This document shows positions 59,265 through 64,000 of a stretch of DNA of 64,000 bases, piece after piece. Numbering within the stretch: position 1 is the first letter of the stretch; each line of letters begins with the position of its first letter. Origin of the DNA: JAHZKN01 sp965250205 (GTDB taxonomy: Bacteria > Pseudomonadota > Alphaproteobacteria > Rhizobiales > Hyphomicrobiaceae); the NCBI GenBank assembly GCA_965250205.1, contig CBDFNK010000023.1, positions 1 through 64,000 on the forward strand. The letters are read 5' to 3'. The position numbers and the translations under genes are program-made. The notes beneath the pieces are model-generated. The model made no database searches. It saw only the letters and a list, made by a program, of their open reading frames with translations, and was not told the origin of the DNA.

Positions 59265-60539
59265 ATGGCGAAGCCGGAAATCATAACGCTTGGATGTCGA
59301 CTCAATGCTTATGAGTCTGAGGTCATGCGCTCTCATGCCGATTCGTCAGGCCTTGAGAACGCAGTGATCGTCAACACCTGCGCCGTTACCGGCGAAGCCG
59401 TGCGTCAAGCAAAACAGACCATTCGTAAAATTCGCCGTGAGAAGCCCGACGCTCGCGTTATTATTACCGGATGTGCTGCACAAATCGACCCAAGTCGTTT
59501 TTCTGAAATGGACGAGGTTGATCATGTCATTGGCAACAATGACAAGATGCAACGTGCAACGTTCCAGCAGCTGGCGGACACGCAGGCTGAACCCATCATG
59601 GTGACAGACATCATGACGGTTCATGAAACCGCAGCACCTCTCATCGATGGGTTTGGTGCACGTTCACGTGCGTTTGTGCAAGTGCAGAACGGTTGTGACC
59701 ATCGTTGTACGTTCTGCATTATTCCTTATGGCCGCGGGCCCGCCCGTTCAGTGCCAGCTGGCCTCGTGGTTGATCAAATCACGCGGTTGGTTGAGACGGG
59801 ATATAACGAAGTTGTGCTGACAGGCGTTGATCTCACCTCATATGGGGTAGATTTGCCAGGCAGAGCCACGCTTGGCCAATTGACACAACAGATTTTGCGC
59901 CATGTACCAAAGCTTGAGCGCCTCCGGTTGTCTTCCATTGATCAAGTTGAAGCGGACCAGCATTTGTATGATGCGATCGCCGATGATGATCGCCTGATGC
60001 CGCATTTTCATCTTTCGATGCAGGCTGGCGATGACATGATCTTAAAGCGCATGAAGCGACGTCATTTGAGAGATGATGCCATTGCGTTCTGCGATCGTGT
60101 GCGCAGCATAAGACCGGACGTGGTATTTGGCGCCGACCTGATTGCAGGCTTTCCAACTGAATCAGATCAGATGTTTGAAAATACCGAACGCCTTGTTGAG
60201 CAGTGTGGCTTAACCTATCTGCATGTGTTCCCATTCTCACCGCGCGAAGGCACGCCAGCAGCCAGCATGCCGCAGCTTGAACGTCATGTGATCAAGGCCC
60301 GCGCAGAGCGATTGCGGACACTTGGCAAGGCGCGTGTTGGTAGGTTCCTGGAAAGCCAGGTTGGCTCGACCCGACAGGTTCTCATGGAGCGCGAAGATGT
60401 TGGCCGCACGGAGCATTTTGCTGAGGTGGACGTGGCGGCGGGAGCTGGAGTGATTGGCCAAGGAACGATTGGTTCAGTTCAACAGGTGCACGTGACGGGG
60501 TCGCGTGAGGGTCGTTTGATTGGTGAGGTTGCGGCGTGA
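59265..60539 (+). CDS. mtaB: tRNA (N6-threonylcarbamoyladenosine-37-C2)-methylthiotransferase
   Basis: MtaB turns t6A37 into ms2t6A37 in tRNAs reading ANN codons. The N-terminal cluster cysteines lie in LGCRLNAYESEVM, VNTCAVTGEA and ITGCAAQIDP. The radical SAM cluster is CDHRCTFCIIPYGRG near residue 147. The TRAM domain closes the protein (GSTRQVLMEREDVGRTEHF). Length is 424 residues. The stop overlaps ftsY by 4 bases. Confidence 0.94.
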   Translation: MAKPEIITLGCRLNAYESEVMRSHADSSGLENAVIVNTCAVTGEAVRQAKQTIRKIRREKPDARVIITGCAAQIDPSRFSEMDEVDHVIGNNDKMQRATFQQLADTQAEPIMVTDIMTVHETAAPLIDGFGARSRAFVQVQNGCDHRCTFCIIPYGRGPARSVPAGLVVDQITRLVETGYNEVVLTGVDLTSYGVDLPGRATLGQLTQQILRHVPKLERLRLSSIDQVEADQHLYDAIADDDRLMPHFHLSMQAGDDMILKRMKRRHLRDDAIAFCDRVRSIRPDVVFGADLIAGFPTESDQMFENTERLVEQCGLTYLHVFPFSPREGTPAASMPQLERHVIKARAERLRTLGKARVGRFLESQVGSTRQVLMEREDVGRTEHFAEVDVAAGAGVIGQGTIGSVQQVHVTGSREGRLIGEVAA

Positions 60540-61783
60540 GCCAGAAGAAAACAAAACGGGGCGGTTTTTTCGGAAAATTGTTTGGCACGGACATAGGCGA
60601 CAGCAAACCAGAAAAAACTGAAGTCGCCCAGCCAGACTCCAACACGCCAGATGAGCTTCTCGACCAAATAGAAGTGTGCGTCGCAGCGGTGGACTTAGAC
60701 AGCACTGTTGAAACCGACGTGCCGAAAGAGGGCGTGGATGAGGCCGATAAAAAAGATCCGCTAAGCTCTGAGCCATCCATAGAGGCGGATCAACCCTCAG
60801 AGCCAGACTCTGAAATAGACCGAGAACCAAAACCAGGACTAAAACCCGAATCTGATCCCGAAGCCAAGAAACAATCCTGGGTGTCCCGTCTCTCCAAAGG
60901 CTTGAGTAAAACCTCATCGCGTTTGAGCCAAGGTATTTCAAGCCTGTTCACGCAGCAAAAACTTGATGCTGAGACCCTAGATGATTTCGAAGACATTTTA
61001 ATTCAGGCCGACCTTGGCGTTGAGACTGCCATGCGCATTCGTGACCAAATTTCTGAAGGCCGTTATGACAAGGGCATCTCGTCGGACGATGTGAAAACTA
61101 TTTTGGCTGAAGAAGTAGAACGCGTACTTGCACCGACGGCCAAAGCGCTTGAGATCGATCCGTCGCTTAGCCCGCACGTCATTCTTGTTGTCGGTGTTAA
61201 CGGGTCTGGCAAAACTACCACCATCGGCAAGCTGGCGGCGCAGTATAAATCTGAAGGACACAACGTTATGATAGCGGCGGGCGATACGTTTCGCGCGGCA
61301 GCTATCGATCAACTGAAGGTTTGGGGTGAGCGTGCTGGTGTTGAAGTAGTATCGGGCGAAGTTGGCTCTGATGCTTCCGGGCTGGTGTATGACGCGTTAA
61401 GCGAAGCGCGAAGCCAGGGTGCGGATATCTTGCTGATTGATACAGCTGGCCGGTTACAGAACAAGCAGGCCTTGATGGAGGAGCTTGAGAAGGTTATCCG
61501 CGTCATTCGCAAGCTGGCACCTGAGGCACCGCACACCAGTTTGCTCGTCCTTGATGCGACCACCGGTCAAAATGCCATGGGACAGGTTGAGGCGTTTCGA
61601 AGCACAGCCGGCGTCAGTGGCTTGATCATGACAAAATTGGATGGCACGGCCAGAGGTGGGATTTTGGTGGCGATTGCCGCCAAATACGGCTTGCCAGTGC
61701 ATGCTATCGGTATTGGTGAGGCTATAGACGATCTACAACCTTTTGATGCTGCTGATTTTGCGGCGGCCATCGCAGGGCGTTAG
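60536..61783 (+). CDS. ftsY: Signal recognition particle receptor FtsY
   Basis: FtsY is the membrane-side GTPase receptor of the Ffh particle. The N-terminal 100 residues are highly acidic (A domain), preceded by KRGGFFGKLFG, a likely membrane contact. The NG domain has VVGVNGSGKTTTIGKLAAQY, AGDTFRAAAIDQLKVW, LLIDTAGRLQNKQALMEEL and IMTKLDGTARGGILVAIA. Length is 415 residues. The GTG start overlaps mtaB. Confidence 0.95.
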   Translation: MSQKKTKRGGFFGKLFGTDIGDSKPEKTEVAQPDSNTPDELLDQIEVCVAAVDLDSTVETDVPKEGVDEADKKDPLSSEPSIEADQPSEPDSEIDREPKPGLKPESDPEAKKQSWVSRLSKGLSKTSSRLSQGISSLFTQQKLDAETLDDFEDILIQADLGVETAMRIRDQISEGRYDKGISSDDVKTILAEEVERVLAPTAKALEIDPSLSPHVILVVGVNGSGKTTTIGKLAAQYKSEGHNVMIAAGDTFRAAAIDQLKVWGERAGVEVVSGEVGSDASGLVYDALSEARSQGADILLIDTAGRLQNKQALMEELEKVIRVIRKLAPEAPHTSLLVLDATTGQNAMGQVEAFRSTAGVSGLIMTKLDGTARGGILVAIAAKYGLPVHAIGIGEAIDDLQPFDAADFAAAIAGR

Positions 61784-61872
61784 GCACGAGGTAGTATCCA
61801 GATGTTAGAATTGGATTTAAGGCGAAGACGGGCACATGAAATGTGCTGACAGGGAATGGTGGCCAAAGAACA

Positions 61873-62487
61873 ATGAATAAACGTCGGCGGTTTTATCCAT
61901 TTAATGCCGAGCAGACTGTGAACATTCTAGGCGAGTTTGGACCACTCGTATTGATGTTCATTGTCAATGCTATCTACGATATTAATGCTGGCACCTGGGC
62001 ATTGATACTGTCGACCATTGCTTCAATCATCGTCATGTATGCAGTGCTCCGCAGACTGCCCGTCTTTCCACTGATTGCTTCAAGCGTCACAATTGTATTT
62101 GGTGCGCTCACTTTGATAACCAGCGATCCCATGTGGGTGCAGATAAAAGTCACCATTTTCAATGCACTTTTTGCTGGATTTTTATTCCTAGGACTGTGGC
62201 TAAATAAGAACTTTTTCAAATACATTTTTGAGAAAACATTCCACTATACCAAGCGTGGATGGGATTTGTTTACGTGGAGTTTTGCATGGTTTTTTGTGTT
62301 TACGGCCGTCGCCAATGAATTTGTGCGTCTAACTTTCAAAGGTGATCAGATATATTCACTTCTTGGCTATTCAACCGACGGTATTGGGGTTTGGATATTG
62401 TTCAAGATTGCGGTGGTTATGCCATTAAGCGGCATTTACGCGTGGCTATTGACGCGTTGGATGAGCCGTCATCATATTGAATCATAA
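61873..62487 (+). CDS. YciB-type intracellular septation protein, copy 1
   Basis: YciB (septation protein A) is a small multi-helix inner-membrane protein that affects envelope and division. The 204-residue protein has five or so hydrophobic helices. Family landmarks are ILGEFGPLVLMFIVNAIYD, LFAGFLFLGLWLNKNFFKYI, and WSFAWFFVFTAVANEFVRL. ATG 61873 (MNKRRRF) is preferred to the upstream TTG at 61843. It is about 90 bases after ftsY. A paralogue follows at 62732. Confidence 0.88.
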   Translation: MNKRRRFYPFNAEQTVNILGEFGPLVLMFIVNAIYDINAGTWALILSTIASIIVMYAVLRRLPVFPLIASSVTIVFGALTLITSDPMWVQIKVTIFNALFAGFLFLGLWLNKNFFKYIFEKTFHYTKRGWDLFTWSFAWFFVFTAVANEFVRLTFKGDQIYSLLGYSTDGIGVWILFKIAVVMPLSGIYAWLLTRWMSRHHIES

Positions 62488-62731
62488 TGCGGTGGAGGAA
62501 CGACCTGACAACAAGAGGTCGCTCGAAAAGGTATTGTGACAACACTCCTGAGGAATGAGACTAAGGGGCGGTGATCACTTCACTTGAATATTTCTGGTGC
62601 GCCAAGCAATCGGATACGTCGGTGGCGAACCTGCACCCTACCATGTGACAACCAACTTCTACTTTACGCATGAACATTTTTGCGAACCAAAGACTAGTGT
62701 TCTTAGGGTGAGGTGTTGAAAGGACAATTTA
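62488..62731. other. Gap between the two yciB paralogues
   Basis: The 244 bases have no convincing gene. A short inverted pair, CGACCT / AGGTCG, lies around 62501-62521. The second paralogue may have its own promoter here. Confidence 0.3.
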
Positions 62732-63316
62732 ATGAGTGAAGCAAAAGATGCCGACGGCAACCGACCACCTGAACAGAAAAAACAGGGATTGAAGCTTCTA
62801 ATTGAACTTGGCCCACTCCTTATTTTCTTTGCTGTTTGGGCTAAGTTTGGCATTTTCACTGCTACTGGGGTCTTGATGGCCGCCACTTTGATTTCGCTTA
62901 TCGCGTCCAAGATAGTGCTCGGCAAGATCCCAGTGATGCTTGTCGTAACAGTTGTAATTGTGACTGTTTTTGGTGGCCTGACGCTTTGGCTTCAAGACGC
63001 AAGTTTTATCAAAATGAAACCGACAATCGTCAATTTGTTATTTTCTGGTGTGTTGGCTTTTGGCCTTTTCATCAAGCGCCCATTTCTGAAGTTATTGTTA
63101 GGAGAGGCGTTTCAATTGACGGACGTGGGTTGGTCAAAACTCACACTGCGTTGGATTGGCTTCTTCTTATTTGTCGCAGTTCTCAATGAAATCGTTTGGA
63201 GAAATTTCTCCGAAGCAACTTGGGTAAACTTCAAAGTATTTGGAATACTGCCACTGACCATGATTTTTGCAGCTGCTCAGGTGAGGCTAATTCATAGGTT
63301 TTCAAATAAAGCCTAA
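62732..63316 (+). CDS. yciB: YciB-type intracellular septation protein, copy 2
   Basis: This 194-residue paralogue is closer to the common family pattern: LKLLIELGPLLIFFAVWAKFGIFTATGVLMAAT (core LIELGPLLIFFAVWA), GGLTLWLQDASFIKMKPTIVNLLF (core LQDASFIKMKPTIVN), FLKLLLGEAFQLTDVGWSKLTLRW, and FLFVAVLNEIVWRNFSEATWVNFK (core LNEIVWRNFSEATWVNFK). A hydrophilic N-terminus with GNRPPEQKKQG precedes the first helix. It is co-directional with ftsY. Confidence 0.93.
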   Translation: MSEAKDADGNRPPEQKKQGLKLLIELGPLLIFFAVWAKFGIFTATGVLMAATLISLIASKIVLGKIPVMLVVTVVIVTVFGGLTLWLQDASFIKMKPTIVNLLFSGVLAFGLFIKRPFLKLLLGEAFQLTDVGWSKLTLRWIGFFLFVAVLNEIVWRNFSEATWVNFKVFGILPLTMIFAAAQVRLIHRFSNKA

Positions 63317-63615
63317 GTCCCTAACTCAATTGTATAAATTTTGATCAATAAGTGTTCGATTTTACAGCATTAATTCCTTGTAAAGACTATCGGAACACAA
63401 ACAGACACCCCAATTATTGTTGGTTTTATTTTAGATTTTGTTGATGGAGTTGTTTTTTTAGTTGGACGTCTTGGATTCAATGTCATTATCTACTAATTGA
63501 ATTGTCTCTTTATCGGTATTGTAGAAGATAGCGAGATGTTCCCGGGAGAAATTCCTGAATGAACTGAAATTCTATCCTTTAGGTAAGCGACTAAATTCGG
63601 ACTGGACGCGGGACC
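63317..63615. other. AT-rich intergenic region
   Basis: This 299-bp stretch between yciB and the MarR-family gene is AT-rich with T runs near 63448-63460. It should hold the MarR promoter. I see no gene or clear palindrome. Confidence 0.3.
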
Positions 63616-64000
63616 ATGAGACGAGAAAAAATAACTAAGACCATAGCGACATCCGACCTGGATAAATCGCCAATTCATCTCCTGCATCGTGCAGGCCAGT
63701 GCGCAGGCGATATCTTTCAGGCAGAGATGGCGGACGATGATCTGACACCACGACAATTTGCTGTTCTTGTCACCGTGTCTCAAAACGAGGGTCTGAGCCA
63801 AACCCGCCTTGTAGAGCAAACTGGAATTGATCGTTCTACACTTGCTGATATCGTCCGACGAATGCTGAAAAAAGGCCTGTTACAACGGCGCAGAACCCGC
63901 GAAGATGCCCGTGCCTATGCCGTCAAGTTGACGGATACCGGATGGACGACCTTGCGTAATGCCATGCCTCATACCAGCCGCGTTGATGAAACGATCTTGG
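63616..64000 (+). CDS. MarR-family transcriptional regulator, partial
   Basis: MarR proteins are dimeric winged-helix regulators that respond to small ligands. I translated the frame from ATG 63616 to the right edge (128 residues, no stop). It shows HLLHRAGQCAGDIFQ, DDLTPRQFAVLVTVSQNEG, TRLVEQTGIDRSTLADIVRRM (recognition helix) and KKGLLQRRRTREDARAYAVKL, the wing. The C-terminal dimer helix is cut off. The target is unknown. Confidence 0.88.
   Translation, partial: MRREKITKTIATSDLDKSPIHLLHRAGQCAGDIFQAEMADDDLTPRQFAVLVTVSQNEGLSQTRLVEQTGIDRSTLADIVRRMLKKGLLQRRRTREDARAYAVKLTDTGWTTLRNAMPHTSRVDETIL

Noticed and set aside
63493..63819. 108-codon minus-strand frame near the right end
   Set aside because: It lies opposite the start of the MarR-family gene, whose winged helix is convincing.
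1..64000. tRNA and rRNA genes
   Set aside because: I scanned for the conserved T-loop and rRNA signatures by eye and saw none; a tRNA scan would settle it.

Overview
The window looks like the origin-proximal chromosome of an alphaproteobacterium, most like a Hyphomicrobiales (Rhizobiales)-type organism of medium GC. The grounds are gene order: tim44-fxsA-secB-dnaQ-coaE-aroE-maf-ppsR / hemE-hemJ-rho / mnmE-mnmG-rsmG-parA-parB / holA-lptE-leuS, then aminotransferase-ftsK-lolA, glnK-amtB, ffh-rpsP-rimM and dapF-mtaB-ftsY-yciB. This placement is inferred from recognised proteins, not from a search.

Layout. Bases 1-7400 hold a partial lytic transglycosylase (mltA), a Tim44-like protein, fxsA, secB and the minus-strand dnaQ-coaE-aroE-maf-ppsR group. 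Bases 6947-7401 lie between ppsR and hemE, carry DnaA-box-like 9-mers and an AT-rich stretch, and are the probable oriC. Heme genes, rho, a fatty-acid hydroxylase and a YyaL-type protein follow. Bases 13840-19648 are the tRNA-modification and partition cluster, with two perfect parS sites. hisE, coaA, an AT-hook/HTH protein and an adenosine kinase-like gene lead to a non-coding array of eight 58-bp repeats, then holA-lptE-leuS.

Bases 28400-32550 are accessory. A Fic-domain gene has repeated operator-like motifs upstream. yggS has an 880-bp segment encoding a NYN-domain protein joined to its 3' end and bounded by a near-perfect direct repeat. An unrecognised basic protein follows. Bases 32896-37533 hold a frameshifted ammonium transporter, an exported protein ending in a polylysine tract and a knottin-like cysteine domain, and an NsrR-like regulator divergent from a group III truncated haemoglobin, a MoaD/ThiS-like protein and a small exported protein. 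An aminotransferase, ftsK, lolA, a cNMP-binding protein, an OmpR-type regulator, an L,D-transpeptidase and glnK-amtB come next.

Bases 47857-50190 are an intact 2,334-bp IS1595-family transposon with 25-bp inverted ends and a perfect 8-bp target duplication. It carries a PemK/MazF-like toxin gene, a 52-residue protein and a frameshifted hypothetical gene. It landed on the stop codon of tesB and separated that gene from its terminator. The last 14 kb hold ubiH, rimM, an HTH/GrlR-like protein, rpsP, ffh, a calcium-binding lipoprotein, a PQQ-type dehydrogenase, dapF, mtaB, ftsY, two yciB paralogues and the start of a MarR-family gene.

Two features run through the window. Short palindromic repeats with TAGAGC or AGATCAAA ends sit at gene ends and often supply the stop codon. 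Four reading frames (fxsA, ppsR, amt and the transposon passenger) are each broken by a single-base change at or next to a short homopolymer, so either recent decay or sequencing error is possible. No tRNA, rRNA or CRISPR array was recognised.
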